Positions 55,029 to 64,000 of a DNA stretch of 64,000 bases are shown here, one piece after another (positions within the stretch are counted from its first letter, which is position 1; every line of letters starts with the position of its first letter). Where the stretch lies: the NCBI RefSeq assembly GCF_017220215.1, contig NZ_CP071129.1:2046001-2110000 (forward strand), read 5' to 3'. Source of the DNA: Caballeronia sp. M1242 (GTDB lineage Bacteria > Pseudomonadota > Gammaproteobacteria > Burkholderiales > Burkholderiaceae). A model generated the notes under the pieces. It ran no database searches and was not told where the DNA came from. It was given only the letters and a program-made list of their open reading frames with translations. The position numbers and the translations under genes are program-made.

Positions 55029-55734
55029 AACGCGCAATCTGCACAAGCACTTCGGCTCGAATCAGGTCCTGAAGGGCATCGACTTCTCGGTCGAGCGCGG
55101 GCAAGTGGTGTCCATCATCGGCAAGAGCGGCTCGGGCAAGAGCACGCTGCTGCGCACGCTCAATGGTCTCGAGAGCATCGACGAAGGCTCGATCGAAATC
55201 GACGGCGAGCATATCGACGCGCGCCGCGCCGACTTGCGCGCGCTGCGGCTCAAGGTCGGCATGGTCTTTCAGCAATACAATCTCTTTCCGCATCTCACGG
55301 CCGGGCAGAACGTGATGCTCGCGCAAACGGTCGTCAAGAAGATCCATAAGGCGAAGGCGCGCGCGACCGCGCATACCGTGCTGGAACGCGTCGGCCTCGG
55401 CGACAAGTTCGATGCCTATCCGGAGCAGTTATCCGGCGGACAACAGCAACGCGTCGCCATTGCGCGCGCGTTGGCGATGAATCCGAGCGTGCTCTTGTGC
55501 GATGAAATCACGTCCGCGCTCGATCCCGAACTCGTCGGCGAAGTGCTGGCCGTCGTCGAAAACCTTGCGCGCGATGGCATGACGCTCATCATGGTGACGC
55601 ACGAGATGCGGTTCGCGCGCAACGTGAGCGACAAGGTTGTCTTCATGCATCAGGGACGCGTGTGGGAGTCCGGCGCGCCCGAACAGATCTTCGAACGGCC
55701 CGCGAGCGTCGAGCTGCAACGCTTCATTCAATGA
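55015..55734 (+). CDS. Polar amino-acid ABC transporter, ATPase
   Basis: This is a 239-residue GlnQ/HisP-type ATPase. Walker A is IIGKSGSGKSTLLRTLNG, the Q-loop VGMVFQQYNLFPHLTAGQNV, the signature LSGGQQQRVAIARALAMNP, Walker B VLLCDEITSALDPELVGEV and switch MVTHEMRFARNV. The ATG at 55015 is chosen because MPLVETRNLHKHFG is the family start. It completes the importer; ureA follows 89 bases later. Confidence 0.93.
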   Translation: MPLVETRNLHKHFGSNQVLKGIDFSVERGQVVSIIGKSGSGKSTLLRTLNGLESIDEGSIEIDGEHIDARRADLRALRLKVGMVFQQYNLFPHLTAGQNVMLAQTVVKKIHKAKARATAHTVLERVGLGDKFDAYPEQLSGGQQQRVAIARALAMNPSVLLCDEITSALDPELVGEVLAVVENLARDGMTLIMVTHEMRFARNVSDKVVFMHQGRVWESGAPEQIFERPASVELQRFIQ

Positions 55735-55823
55735 CAAGCCCGCTGAAAGCTCGCTCACAAAGCAGTCCAAAAACAGAAAGCAAGTGCTAGCATGACGAAG
55801 CCCATCGCCTACACAACAAGTTC

Positions 55824-56126
55824 ATGAAACTCACGCCTCGCGAAAAGGACAAGCTCCTGATCTTCACGGCGGCGCTGCTCGCCGAACGGCGCCGCGCACG
55901 CGGCCTCAAGCTGAACCATCCGGAAGCCGTCGCGTTCATCTCCGCAGCGTTGATGGAAGCCGCGCGCGATGGCAAGACCGTCGCCGAAGTCATGCATTAC
56001 GGCACCACGCTGCTCACGCGCGACGACGTCATGGAAGGCGTGCCCGAGATGATCCCGGACATACAGATCGAAGCCACGTTCCCCGATGGCACGAAGCTCG
56101 TGACCGTCCACCATCCCATTCCTTGA
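55824..56126 (+). CDS. ureA: Urease gamma subunit
   Basis: This is the 100-residue structural subunit of nickel urease (urea to ammonia and carbamate). [57 protein letters not shown] is the family sequence, ending [23 protein letters not shown]. It starts the ureABCEFG run and is followed by ureB after 10 bases. Confidence 0.97.
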   Translation: MKLTPREKDKLLIFTAALLAERRRARGLKLNHPEAVAFISAALMEAARDGKTVAEVMHYGTTLLTRDDVMEGVPEMIPDIQIEATFPDGTKLVTVHHPIP

Positions 56127-56136
56127 GACGCACGCG

Positions 56137-56442
56137 ATGATTCCCGGCGAATACTTGATCGACGACGGCGAGCACGAACTCAACGCAGGCCGCGAGACCG
56201 TGTCCGTCGTCGTCGCGAACAGCGGCGACCGGCCGGTGCAGGTCGGCTCGCACTACCACTTCTACGAAGTCAACACGGCGCTGCTCTTCGACCGCGAGAA
56301 GACGCGCGGCTTTCGGCTGAATATCGCGGCGGGCACTGCCGTGCGCTTCGAGCCGGGACAGGAACGCACGGTCGAACTCGTCGCGCTCGCGGGCGATCGT
56401 CACGTGTACGGCTTCAATGGCCTCGTAATGGGCCCACTCTGA
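56137..56442 (+). CDS. ureB: Urease beta subunit
   Basis: This is the 101-residue structural subunit: [82 protein letters not shown]. The [10 protein letters not shown] block is the hallmark. It is separated from ureA, not fused, as in most proteobacteria other than Helicobacter, and it is 16 bases before ureC. Confidence 0.97.
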   Translation: MIPGEYLIDDGEHELNAGRETVSVVVANSGDRPVQVGSHYHFYEVNTALLFDREKTRGFRLNIAAGTAVRFEPGQERTVELVALAGDRHVYGFNGLVMGPL

Positions 56443-56458
56443 TCAGGACATCAACGAC

Positions 56459-58165
56459 ATGACGCTACGCATCGGCCGCCGCGCATATGCGGAAATGTTC
56501 GGCCCGACCACCGGCGACCGCGTGCGCCTTGCGGACACCGATCTCATCATCGAAGTCGAACGCGACTTCACCACATACGGCGAGGAAGTGAAGTTCGGCG
56601 GCGGCAAGGTGATTCGCGACGGCATGGGCCAGTCGCAACGCACGTCCGCCGATGTGGTCGATACGGTCATCACCAATGCGCTGATTCTCGATCACTGGGG
56701 CATCGTGAAGGCCGATATCGGCATCAAGAGCGGGCGCATCTTCGCGATCGGCAAGGCGGGCAATCCCGACATTCAGCCGAACGTGACCATTGCGATCGGC
56801 GCGGCCACCGAAGTGATCGCGGGCGAAGGCATGATCGTGACGGCGGGCGGCATCGACACGCATATCCACTTCATCAGCCCGCAGCAGATCGACGAGGCGC
56901 TCGCAAGCGGCGTGACGACGATGCTCGGCGGCGGCACGGGCCCCGCCACGGGCACGAACGCGACGACCTGCACGCCGGGGCCGTGGCACATGGAACGCAT
57001 GCTGCAAGCCGCCGATGGCTGGCCGATGAACCTCGGCTTTCTCGGCAAGGGCAACGCGAGCCTCCCCGAGCCGCTCATCGAGCAAGTGAAAGCCGGCGCC
57101 ATCGGTTTGAAGCTGCACGAGGACTGGGGCACGACGCCTGCGGCCATCGACAACTGTCTTTCGGTCGCCGACGATACCGACACGCAAGTCGCCATCCACA
57201 CGGACACGCTGAACGAAGCGGGCTTCGTCGAAACGACGGTGGCCGCGTTCAAGGGCCGCACGATCCACACGTATCACACCGAAGGCGCGGGCGGCGGTCA
57301 TGCACCGGACATCATCAAGGTCTGCGGCGAACCGAACGTGCTGCCCTCGTCCACCAATCCGACGCGGCCCTACACCGTCAACACGCTGGACGAGCATCTC
57401 GACATGCTGATGGTGTGCCATCATCTGGACCCGTCGATTGCGGAGGACATTGCGTTCGCGGAGTCGCGCATTCGCCGCGAGACCATCGCGGCCGAGGACA
57501 TTCTTCACGATCTCGGCGCGCTCTCGATGTTGTCGTCCGACTCGCAGGCAATGGGCCGCGTGGGCGAAGTCATCATCCGCACATGGCAGACGGCGCACAA
57601 GATGAAGGTGCAGCGCGGCGCGCTTGCGGAGGACAACGCGCGCAACGACAACTTCCGCGCGAAACGCTATGTCGCGAAGTACACGATCAACCCAGCGATC
57701 ACGCATGGCATCGCGCATGAAGTCGGTTCCATCGAGCCGGGCAAGTGGGCCGATCTCGTCTTCTGGGAGCCGGCGTTCTTCGGCGTGAAGCCCGCGATGA
57801 TCGTCAAGGGCGGCATGATCGCGCTCGCGCAAATGGGCGATCCGAACGCGTCCATTCCGACCCCGCAGCCGGTGCATTACCGCGAGATGTTCGCGACGCG
57901 CGGCGGCGCGCTCGGCAAGACATCGCTCACGTTCGTGTCACAACTGGCGATGGAGTCGCGTATAACCGATCGTTATGGCCTGAAGAAACAGGTCGTCGCC
58001 GTGAAGAACTGCCGCAATGTGACGAAGGCCGACATGATTCACAATGCATGGCAGCCGTCCATCAGCGTCGATCCGCAGACCTATCAGGTGATCGCGAACG
58101 GACAACTGCTCACTTGCGATCCCGCCACCGTGCTGCCGATGGCGCAACGCTACTTCCTGTTCTGA
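56459..58165 (+). CDS. ureC: Urease alpha (catalytic) subunit
   Basis: The 568-residue catalytic subunit binds two Ni2+. Ligands and active-site residues are all present: His135 and His137 ([11 protein letters not shown]), carbamylated Lys218 ([11 protein letters not shown]), the flap Cys320-His321 ([22 protein letters not shown]) and Asp361 ([14 protein letters not shown]). [29 protein letters not shown] is the other conserved block. Length and motifs indicate a functional enzyme. Confidence 0.98.
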   Translation: MTLRIGRRAYAEMFGPTTGDRVRLADTDLIIEVERDFTTYGEEVKFGGGKVIRDGMGQSQRTSADVVDTVITNALILDHWGIVKADIGIKSGRIFAIGKAGNPDIQPNVTIAIGAATEVIAGEGMIVTAGGIDTHIHFISPQQIDEALASGVTTMLGGGTGPATGTNATTCTPGPWHMERMLQAADGWPMNLGFLGKGNASLPEPLIEQVKAGAIGLKLHEDWGTTPAAIDNCLSVADDTDTQVAIHTDTLNEAGFVETTVAAFKGRTIHTYHTEGAGGGHAPDIIKVCGEPNVLPSSTNPTRPYTVNTLDEHLDMLMVCHHLDPSIAEDIAFAESRIRRETIAAEDILHDLGALSMLSSDSQAMGRVGEVIIRTWQTAHKMKVQRGALAEDNARNDNFRAKRYVAKYTINPAITHGIAHEVGSIEPGKWADLVFWEPAFFGVKPAMIVKGGMIALAQMGDPNASIPTPQPVHYREMFATRGGALGKTSLTFVSQLAMESRITDRYGLKKQVVAVKNCRNVTKADMIHNAWQPSISVDPQTYQVIANGQLLTCDPATVLPMAQRYFLF

Positions 58166-58172
58166 TCGTCTC

Positions 58173-58769
58173 ATGCGTACCATCGACAAACGTCTTACCG
58201 CCAAACTCGCTTCCGTACTCATCAAGCGCGCGCCCACGCTGACGCTCGCTTTTGACGCGCGCTGCAAGAGCCGCCTCGCCGCCACGCTCGACAATGGCGA
58301 GGAAGTCGCGCTCGTGATGCCGCGCGGCACCGTGCTCGCGAACGACGATGTTCTCGTGGCCGACGACGGCGGGCTCGTGCGTATCATTGCAGCGGCCGAA
58401 GACGTGCTCGTCGTGCGCGCGGTGAACCCGCTCACGCTGATGCGCGTGGCCTATCACCTGGGCAATCGGCACACGCCCGTGGAGATTCACGCGGATCATC
58501 TGAAGCTCGAAGCCGATGCCGTGCTCGAAGACATGGTCGCGCGGCTCGGCGCCACCGTGACGCGTGAATCGCAGCCGTTCCAGCCGGAGACCGGCGCGTA
58601 TGGCGGCGGCCATAAGCATGGTCATGACGGAACCTTCAGCGAAGACTATGCGCTCGCGCAGAAGGTCTATCACGAGCATCACGGGCACGATCATTCGTCA
58701 TGCGGACATGATCATTCGCATGACCACGCGCACGGACACCATCACCACCACGGTCATGCGCACGACTGA
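58173..58769 (+). CDS. ureE: Urease nickel metallochaperone UreE
   Basis: UreE carries nickel to the UreDFG complex. The 198-residue chain has the N-terminal peptide-binding domain ([44 protein letters not shown]) and a metal-binding domain ([41 protein letters not shown]). A very His-rich tail of ~50 residues follows ([10 protein letters not shown], then [16 protein letters not shown]). The tail probably stores extra nickel. Its last 14 bases overlap the ureF start. Confidence 0.95.
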   Translation: MRTIDKRLTAKLASVLIKRAPTLTLAFDARCKSRLAATLDNGEEVALVMPRGTVLANDDVLVADDGGLVRIIAAAEDVLVVRAVNPLTLMRVAYHLGNRHTPVEIHADHLKLEADAVLEDMVARLGATVTRESQPFQPETGAYGGGHKHGHDGTFSEDYALAQKVYHEHHGHDHSSCGHDHSHDHAHGHHHHHGHAHD

Positions 58770-59436
58770 GCTCACTGCGCTCCTGCATCTCGCGTCGCCG
58801 GCGCTGCCTGTCGGCGCGTTCAGTTATTCGCAGGGGCTCGAAGCCGCGATCGAACACGGCTTCATTCGCGATGCAGACACCACGCGCGAGTGGATCGCAA
58901 GCGGTCTCGCGAACGTGCTGGCGCGCGGCGAACTGCCTTTCATCGCGCATCAAATGGAACGCTGGCGCGCGCACGATGCAGCGTCGCTCGCGCATGCGAA
59001 CGACGAGTACATCACGAGCCGCGAGTCCACCGAACTGCGACGCGAAACCGAGCAGATGGGATGGTCCCTCGCGCAACTGTGCGCATCGCTCGAATGGGGC
59101 GATGCGGCGCGCCGCGACACGCTCGCCGCGATGAAGCCCATCGCGCAACCGACGGCGTTCGCATTCGCCGCGTATGCACACGATGCCGCGCCCGACGCCG
59201 CGCTTGCCGCGTATGCGTTCAGCTGGGTCGAGAATCAGGCGGCCGCTGCTTTGAAAGCCGTGCCGCTCGGTCAACTCGCGGGCCAGCGCATCATCGTCGC
59301 ATTGCGCGGGCCGATAGACGAAGCGGTGGCTCGCGCGCTGGTTACATCGCCCGATGAGATCAACACATTCGCGCCGCAACTCGGCATTCTTTCCGCGCGG
59401 CACGAGTCGCAATACTCGCGGCTCTTTCGCTCGTAA
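58756..59436 (+). CDS. ureF: Urease accessory protein UreF
   Basis: UreF is the helical partner of UreD that controls the UreG GTPase during nickel insertion. The 226-residue chain starts [81 protein letters not shown] is the conserved C-terminal block. The ATG at 58756 is inside the His-codon tail of ureE. The frame is open upstream but only because it runs through those codons. Confidence 0.94.
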   Translation: MRTTELTALLHLASPALPVGAFSYSQGLEAAIEHGFIRDADTTREWIASGLANVLARGELPFIAHQMERWRAHDAASLAHANDEYITSRESTELRRETEQMGWSLAQLCASLEWGDAARRDTLAAMKPIAQPTAFAFAAYAHDAAPDAALAAYAFSWVENQAAAALKAVPLGQLAGQRIIVALRGPIDEAVARALVTSPDEINTFAPQLGILSARHESQYSRLFRS

Positions 59437-59461
59437 CTTCTCTGCTTAGAACCGATATCGC

Positions 59462-60112
59462 ATGAACGCTCCCGCTTATTCCGCCGCCGCTCGTCGAACG
59501 AAGAAACTGCCGCCGCTGCGCGTGGGCGTCGGCGGACCGGTCGGCTCCGGCAAGACGACGCTGCTCGAAATGCTCTGCAAGGCGATGCGCGATCGCTACG
59601 ATCTCGTCGCCATTACCAACGATATCTACACGAAGGAAGATCAGCGTCTGTTGACCGTCGCCGGCGCTTTGCCCGCCGAGCGGATCATGGGCGTGGAAAC
59701 GGGCGGCTGTCCGCATACCGCGATTCGCGAGGACGCGTCGATCAATCTCGAAGCGGTGGATCGCATGGTGTCGCGCTTCCCGGATGCAGATATCGTGTTC
59801 ATCGAATCGGGCGGCGACAATCTGGCCGCGACGTTCAGCCCCGAACTCTCGGACCTGACCATCTACGTGATCGACGTGGCGGGCGGCGAGAAGATTCCGC
59901 GCAAGGGCGGGCCGGGCATCACGAAGTCGGATCTGCTCGTCATCAACAAGACGGACCTCGCGCCTCACGTCGGCGCGAATCTCGACGTCATGGCGTCGGA
60001 TGCGAAAAAGATGCGCGGCGAGCGGCCGTTCGTCATGTGCAATCTAAAGGCGCTCGAAGGGCTCGATAGCGTGATTGCGTTCATCGAGAAGAAGGGCCTG
60101 CTCATCGGCTGA
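59462..60112 (+). CDS. ureG: Urease GTPase UreG
   Basis: UreG hydrolyses GTP to drive nickel delivery. The 216-residue chain has the P-loop [19 protein letters not shown] (residues 20-38), the metal-site Cys-Pro-His in [36 protein letters not shown], and the base motif [15 protein letters not shown]. It is the last gene of the cluster. No strong terminator is visible in the 77 bases before the convergent small gene. Confidence 0.96.
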   Translation: MNAPAYSAAARRTKKLPPLRVGVGGPVGSGKTTLLEMLCKAMRDRYDLVAITNDIYTKEDQRLLTVAGALPAERIMGVETGGCPHTAIREDASINLEAVDRMVSRFPDADIVFIESGGDNLAATFSPELSDLTIYVIDVAGGEKIPRKGGPGITKSDLLVINKTDLAPHVGANLDVMASDAKKMRGERPFVMCNLKALEGLDSVIAFIEKKGLLIG

Positions 60113-60189
60113 ATGCCGCGCGGCCACCGGCGAACGGTGTCGCCAGCGGCCGCGCAGTTCCGGCTAACAAAACAGTTCAGCGAAACAGT

Positions 60190-60372
60190 TCAGCGCGGCC
60201 CGTGCCGCTGCTTCGCGCCGCCGCCCGCGCCGTGGTCTTTCCCGGCCTTGGTGTGATTCGCCGCATGCTGGCCGCTTGCGGGCTTGCTGCTGCTCGTCGT
60301 CGCAGGCTTGCCGGACTGCTTTTCTGCCTTGACGTCCTGCTCGGTCTTGCTGGTGGGCGGAGCTGTCTTCAT
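60190..60372 (-). CDS. Small basic hydrophilic protein
   Basis: This is a 60-residue protein rich in Lys, Ala, Gly, Ser and Thr (MKTAPPTSKTEQDVKAEKQSG at the start, KAGKDHGAGGGAKQRHGPR at the end). It has no hydrophobic segment and is likely disordered. A good ribosome site (AGAGGA) lies 8-13 bases before the ATG, which supports real translation. No family is recognised; the lysine-rich composition is like small stress- or DNA-associated proteins, but that is only resemblance. It lies convergent to ureG, alone on its strand. Confidence 0.6.
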   Translation of the reverse strand: MKTAPPTSKTEQDVKAEKQSGKPATTSSSKPASGQHAANHTKAGKDHGAGGGAKQRHGPR

Positions 60373-60521
60373 GCTGGAGTCCTCTTCGTTCGCACAACGT
60401 TGAAACGATGCTTATCTCGCATGCGGATCGATCCGCGTGTGCCGGTCGCGTGTTTCCGACCGACCGTGCGCTTCATGCCTGTGCTGCATAGGCGATCGAT
60501 CCATTCATCGTTTCGCAAGCG

Positions 60522-61871
60522 TCATTCCACGAACCGCATGGAGTCGGCCTGACCGAGCCGCCCACTCTCCTCTTCCAGCATGACGCTGAGGATTTCCACC
60601 GTCCGTTCCGTCGCTCCGCGATGCCGCGCCGCGAACGCCGCCGCCGCTGCGCTCATCGCGATGCGACGCGCCTTGTCGTTGAAGAGCTCGCGCAAGCCCT
60701 GAGCAAGCGCCTGCGGACTATCGACGCGCAACGCCGCGCCCGCCGCAATGGCGTCGTTGGTCGCCTGCGTGAAGTTGAACGTGTGCGGCCCGATGAGCAC
60801 CGGCACGCCCGCGGCGCACGCTTCGATCAGATTCTGCCCGCCGAGCGGCAGCAGACTTCCGCCGATGAACGCGAGGTCCGCGGCTGCATAGTAGGCGCCG
60901 AGCTCGCCCATCGAATCGCCGAGCAAAACCTGCACGCTCGACGGCAACGGCGGCGGCACGTCCGCGCCCGATCCCGCCGCCACGGGCTTGGGCGCCCACA
61001 CGGAACGGCGCGCGCTCGTCATGCCCACGGTCGCGATCAGCGCGGAGACTTCGTCGAAACGTTGAGGATGGCGCGGCACGAGAATGAGCAGCGCGTTCGG
61101 CACGTTCAAAGCGGCGAACGCGCGCAGCACGAGGGATTCCTCGCCATCGCGCGTGCTCGCCGCGACCCAGACGGGCCGCTCGCCGATGGCCGCGCGCCAC
61201 GCCTGCCCGCGCGCGACGAGTTCGGGCGGCGCGGTCATGTCGAACTTGAGATTGCCGAGCACGGCCACGTTGCGCGCGCCGAGCGCGGTGAGCCGTTCGG
61301 CGTCCGTAGGCGTCTGCGCGAGCACGCGCGAGAAGCCGCCGAACACTTCGCGCACCGGACGCCCAAAGCGCGCCGCTCGCCGATACGACCGCTCCGACAT
61401 GCGCGCATTCGTCAGCACGAGCGGCACGTCGGCGCGACGGCATTCGTCGATGAGCGTCGGCCAGACTTCCGTCTCCATCACGATGCCGATGGAGGGCCGC
61501 CACGCGCGCAGAAAACGCCGCACGAGATGCGGCAGGTCGTACGGAAGATAGCTGCGCATCACGCGATTGCCGAACAGCTCGACGCCCGTCGCGCGGCCGC
61601 TCGGCGTCATGTGCGTGATGAGGAGGCGCGCTTCGGGGTGCGCCTTCATCAACGCTTCGATGAGCGGCTGCGCGGCGCGCGTCTCGCCGACCGACACAGC
61701 ATGCACCCAGATGAGCGGCGCGAGATCGTCGGCGCGGCGCGCGGGGCCGCGTCCGAAGCGTTCGCCGATATGCTCGCGATAGCCGCGCTCTTTGCGCGAG
61801 CGGATCAGAAGCCGCAGCACCGCGAGCGGCGCGACGATCCACCACATCGCGCGATAGATCGCCCTCAGCAC
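60522..61871 (-). CDS. waaA: 3-deoxy-D-manno-octulosonic acid (Kdo) transferase
   Basis: WaaA adds Kdo from CMP-Kdo to lipid IVA at the cytosolic face of the inner membrane. The 449-residue chain starts MLRAIYRAMWWIVAPLAVLRLLIRSRKERGYREHIGERFG with a membrane-anchor segment. IWVHAVSVGETRAAQPLIEAL, the donor-domain VLLGDSMGELGAYYAAADLAFIGGSLLPLGGQNLIEACAAGVPVLIGPHTFNF and the acidic GIVMETEVWPTL are typical. The start is a GTG at 61869-61871; the next ATG would remove nine conserved residues. It lies 50 bases after kdoO. Confidence 0.94.
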   Translation of the reverse strand: MLRAIYRAMWWIVAPLAVLRLLIRSRKERGYREHIGERFGRGPARRADDLAPLIWVHAVSVGETRAAQPLIEALMKAHPEARLLITHMTPSGRATGVELFGNRVMRSYLPYDLPHLVRRFLRAWRPSIGIVMETEVWPTLIDECRRADVPLVLTNARMSERSYRRAARFGRPVREVFGGFSRVLAQTPTDAERLTALGARNVAVLGNLKFDMTAPPELVARGQAWRAAIGERPVWVAASTRDGEESLVLRAFAALNVPNALLILVPRHPQRFDEVSALIATVGMTSARRSVWAPKPVAAGSGADVPPPLPSSVQVLLGDSMGELGAYYAAADLAFIGGSLLPLGGQNLIEACAAGVPVLIGPHTFNFTQATNDAIAAGAALRVDSPQALAQGLRELFNDKARRIAMSAAAAAFAARHRGATERTVEILSVMLEEESGRLGQADSMRFVE

Positions 61872-61921
61872 GACAGCCGAGAGCGGCGCAGCGGGCGCGG
61901 ACGGGGCGGAACGAGCGCCGC

Positions 61922-62806
61922 TCAAACGAGCGCCCTGCCCTTGAGCCGTTCGAGGATGCCGAGCGGCGCGTGATCGGGCCGCGCCATCGCTTTCACGGGC
62001 AGGAAGAAGGTCTGCTCCATCATGAACTGGCCGGACATCACCGCGTGCGAAGTCTGGTCGGAGAAACAGACCCACACCGAGCCGGGCGGAAACGGCATGG
62101 TTTCCTGCGGCGAGGACTTCTGATAATCGAGGTCGGCCTTCATCGCGTCGTGCAGATGCAGCATCAGATGGTCATACTCGCTGCGCTTGCTCTTGGTGAT
62201 GTGCAGCAGATTCATGAGCCACGCCGAACCCGGCGCCTGCGGCTTGATGTCGGGCAAAAAGCGCCGCGCCATCTGCTCGAACGGCTCGCCGACGCGCCAC
62301 ACGCGCGGCGTGCCGTTGGGGTTCACGTTGGTGAAGACGCGCAGGATGCGCTCGCCGTAGTTGGGGCGCGACGGGAAGGCATCGACGTGCAGGCGGCTGT
62401 CGTCCTTGCGCCACGACGTTTCGCGCGTTTCCACCTGATGCAGCCGCAGACTCGTCGGCGCGACGCGCAGCTTGCCGTCGTATTCGGGAAAGAGGCCGTC
62501 GATGAGCGAGCGCGCATTCGCCTGATACCGCGCGATGAGCGAGCGCACCGCCGACTGCATCACGTTGTCGCCGAGCACGCCGTTGAGCGCGCCCCCGTTG
62601 GGCGCGAGGCTGATGTTCTTGCGCTTCGGGTCCGCGATTTTCGGGTCGAGCAGCGCGCGCTCGCCGCCTTCGATAGCAAAGCGCAGATTGGGAAAATAGA
62701 GGACCTTGCCGTCTTCCACGCCGGCAAGCAGCGCCTCGCGCGGCACCGACAGGTTCTTGCCCTGCCAGTCGCACGAAGTCACTTCGATGATTTGAGATTC
62801 CGTCAT
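61922..62806 (-). CDS. kdoO: Kdo hydroxylase (Fe(II)/2-oxoglutarate dioxygenase-like)
   Basis: This 294-residue enzyme is of the KdoO family, which hydroxylates the 3-position of the outer Kdo to give Ko in the LPS of Burkholderia and Yersinia. Recognisable parts are IIEVTSCDWQGKNLSVPREALLAGVEDGKVLYFPNLRF, RLHVDAFPSRPNYGERILRVFTNVNPNGTPRVWRVGE (the His-x-Asp iron ligands) and FPPGSVWVCFSDQTSHAVMSGQFMMEQTFFLP with a later His. It sits between waaC and waaA in the same direction. The start ATG at 62804-62806 begins MTESQIIEV. Confidence 0.9.
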   Translation of the reverse strand: MTESQIIEVTSCDWQGKNLSVPREALLAGVEDGKVLYFPNLRFAIEGGERALLDPKIADPKRKNISLAPNGGALNGVLGDNVMQSAVRSLIARYQANARSLIDGLFPEYDGKLRVAPTSLRLHQVETRETSWRKDDSRLHVDAFPSRPNYGERILRVFTNVNPNGTPRVWRVGEPFEQMARRFLPDIKPQAPGSAWLMNLLHITKSKRSEYDHLMLHLHDAMKADLDYQKSSPQETMPFPPGSVWVCFSDQTSHAVMSGQFMMEQTFFLPVKAMARPDHAPLGILERLKGRALV

Positions 62807-62862
62807 GTGCTCTCGAACTTGAGTTGGCTCGCGCACGGCGCCAAGGCGACTGACCCGACGCG

Positions 62863-63858
62863 TTACAGCAGGCCGAAACCTGCGAGCGCGGCCTTCACTT
62901 CCGAGAGCGTCGGATGCCGGCTCGCGTCGCCCAGGTTGATCACGTTCGGCGACCAGTAACCGCCTGTGCGCCATGCGGTCGAGAAATTGTACAACTCGAC
63001 GGTCGGCCGCTTCAGCGCTGCGGCAATATGAACGAGGCCCGTGTCGACGCCGACGGTCGCGGCCGCGCCGTCGATCAGGCCGACCACGGCGGGCAGCGAG
63101 AGCTTCGGCGGCACGATGGCTGCCGCGCCGAACTCCTTCGCGAGCTTCTCGCTCGTCGCGCGCTCGGCCTCGCTGCCCCACGGCAGGACGATGGACGCGC
63201 CGCGCGTCACGAGCGCCTGTCCCAGTTCGATCCACGCGGCTTCAGGCCATTGCTTGTCCGCGCGAGACGTGGCGTGCACGAAGGTGACGTAGGGCACCGG
63301 CAGATTCAGCCCGAGCGCGGACACGGCGAGCGCGGCGCGGCGCGTGTCGATGCCGAAGTCGATGTCGTCGGTCGTCTGCGGGCGCGGCAAATCGAGCGCG
63401 GCGGCGACGAGCTGGCGCGTGCGCTCGACGACATGCGTGCGCGGCTCGATCGGCACGCGCCGGTCATAGAAGAAGCGCACGGGCCATTCGAAGCCCGCGC
63501 CGTCCGTGCGATTCGCAAGTCCGACGAGCGGCCCGCGCGCCCAGCTCGCGACCCATGCGGTCTTGATGAGCCCCTGGCAATCGATGACGAGATCGTACTT
63601 CTCGGCCGCCAGTTCACGCCGGAACTTGGCGATCTCGCGCCAGTTCGCCGCGGACGCGAAACCCTTGCGCCAGCGTCTGAGCGAGAACGGAATCGCGCGG
63701 CGCACGCCACTGACCAGTTCGACGAGGCTCGCGAAACTCTCTTCCACGAGCCAGTCGATTTGCGCATCGGGATAGCGGCGGCGAATGTCGGCGATGGCCG
63801 GCATGTTGTGAACGACGTCGCCAAGCGACGACACCCGGACGATCAGGATCTTTTGCAC
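62863..63858 (-). CDS. waaC: ADP-heptose:LPS heptosyltransferase I
   Basis: WaaC adds the first heptose to the Kdo region of LPS. The 331-residue chain starts at the GTG 63856-63858: (M)QKILIVRVSSLGDVVHNMPAIADIRRRYPDAQIDWLVEESFASLV. The second domain has VTFVHATSRADKQWPEAAWIELGQAL and the ADP-heptose site VGVDTGLVHIAAALKRPTVELYNFS. The frame is open to an ATG at 63948, but those 30 residues (ASQPTRAKIPAPVSSSS) are low-complexity and unlike the family. It heads waaC-kdoO-waaA. Confidence 0.93.
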   Translation of the reverse strand: MQKILIVRVSSLGDVVHNMPAIADIRRRYPDAQIDWLVEESFASLVELVSGVRRAIPFSLRRWRKGFASAANWREIAKFRRELAAEKYDLVIDCQGLIKTAWVASWARGPLVGLANRTDGAGFEWPVRFFYDRRVPIEPRTHVVERTRQLVAAALDLPRPQTTDDIDFGIDTRRAALAVSALGLNLPVPYVTFVHATSRADKQWPEAAWIELGQALVTRGASIVLPWGSEAERATSEKLAKEFGAAAIVPPKLSLPAVVGLIDGAAATVGVDTGLVHIAAALKRPTVELYNFSTAWRTGGYWSPNVINLGDASRHPTLSEVKAALAGFGLL

Positions 63859-64000
63859 GCTGTGAGAAAGAGGCGCTGGCTCGCGCGACGAAGAGGAAAC
63901 GGGAGCGGGGATTTTAGCGCGGGTTGGTTGGGAGGCGGGGTGGTTCACGAGTCGGGGAAGCTCTTTCGCGGCAAAAAAGTCGGTAACATGCTGATGACCG
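63859..64000. other. Leader region of waaC at the window end
   Basis: These 142 bases hold the waaC upstream region on the minus strand. No gene start is certain here. A plus-strand gene may begin beyond the window. Confidence 0.4.

Overview
The window is a GC-rich, gene-dense stretch of chromosome from a beta-proteobacterium of the Burkholderia sensu lato group (Burkholderia / Paraburkholderia / Caballeronia). The evidence is the gene order rpsA-cmk-aroA-tyrA-pheA-serC-(DUF2059)-gyrA followed by divergent ompA-ubiG-gph-ssrA, the tmRNA tag ANDDTFALAA, an NAD-dependent Fds formate dehydrogenase, and a waaA-kdoO-waaC lipopolysaccharide block. Nothing in the window looks like an intact prophage, IS element or CRISPR array.

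Layout. 1-9.4 kb (minus strand): translation, nucleotide, aromatic amino acid and serine genes, ending with gyrA. 10.0-12.8 kb (plus): OmpA-like porin/anchor protein, ubiquinone methyltransferase, phosphoglycolate phosphatase and the tmRNA gene. 12.8-19 kb is the accessory part. It holds a gene-poor segment downstream of ssrA with two terminators facing each other, a large secreted PIG-L-type deacetylase carrying ricin-like and FG-GAP repeats, a 1.4-kb array of ten decayed copies of the 3' end of that gene plus its downstream hairpin, a family-4 glycosyltransferase and a small secreted protein. 19.1-25.6 kb: a divergent regulator and the fdsGBAD formate dehydrogenase operon, which lacks fdsC. 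25.6-45.6 kb: housekeeping and metabolic singletons (flavin monooxygenase, metal-responsive ArsR/CDF pair, TPR-glycosyltransferase, MFS carrier, acetyltransferases, class-I amidotransferase, cation/proton antiporter, GlnB, NAD synthetase, pyrophosphatase, aldehyde dehydrogenase plus short-chain dehydrogenase).

46-60.1 kb is one long nitrogen-scavenging locus on the plus strand: urea ABC transporter urtABCDE, then ureD, then a four-gene polar amino-acid ABC transporter embedded in the urease cluster, then ureABCEFG. Sigma-54 type -24/-12 elements lie in front of urtA and in front of the embedded transporter, each with NtrC-like sites upstream. This suggests that urea uptake, urease and amino-acid uptake are switched on together by nitrogen limitation. 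60.2-64 kb (minus): a small basic protein and the Kdo transferase / Kdo hydroxylase / heptosyltransferase I genes of the LPS inner core.

The best candidate for something undescribed is the degenerate tandem array at 15.85-17.27 kb together with the secreted multi-domain deacetylase whose 3' end it repeats. Other points worth checking are the promoter inside the urease cluster, the missing fdsC, and an unusual quinolone-determining region in GyrA (Ala83, Glu87).
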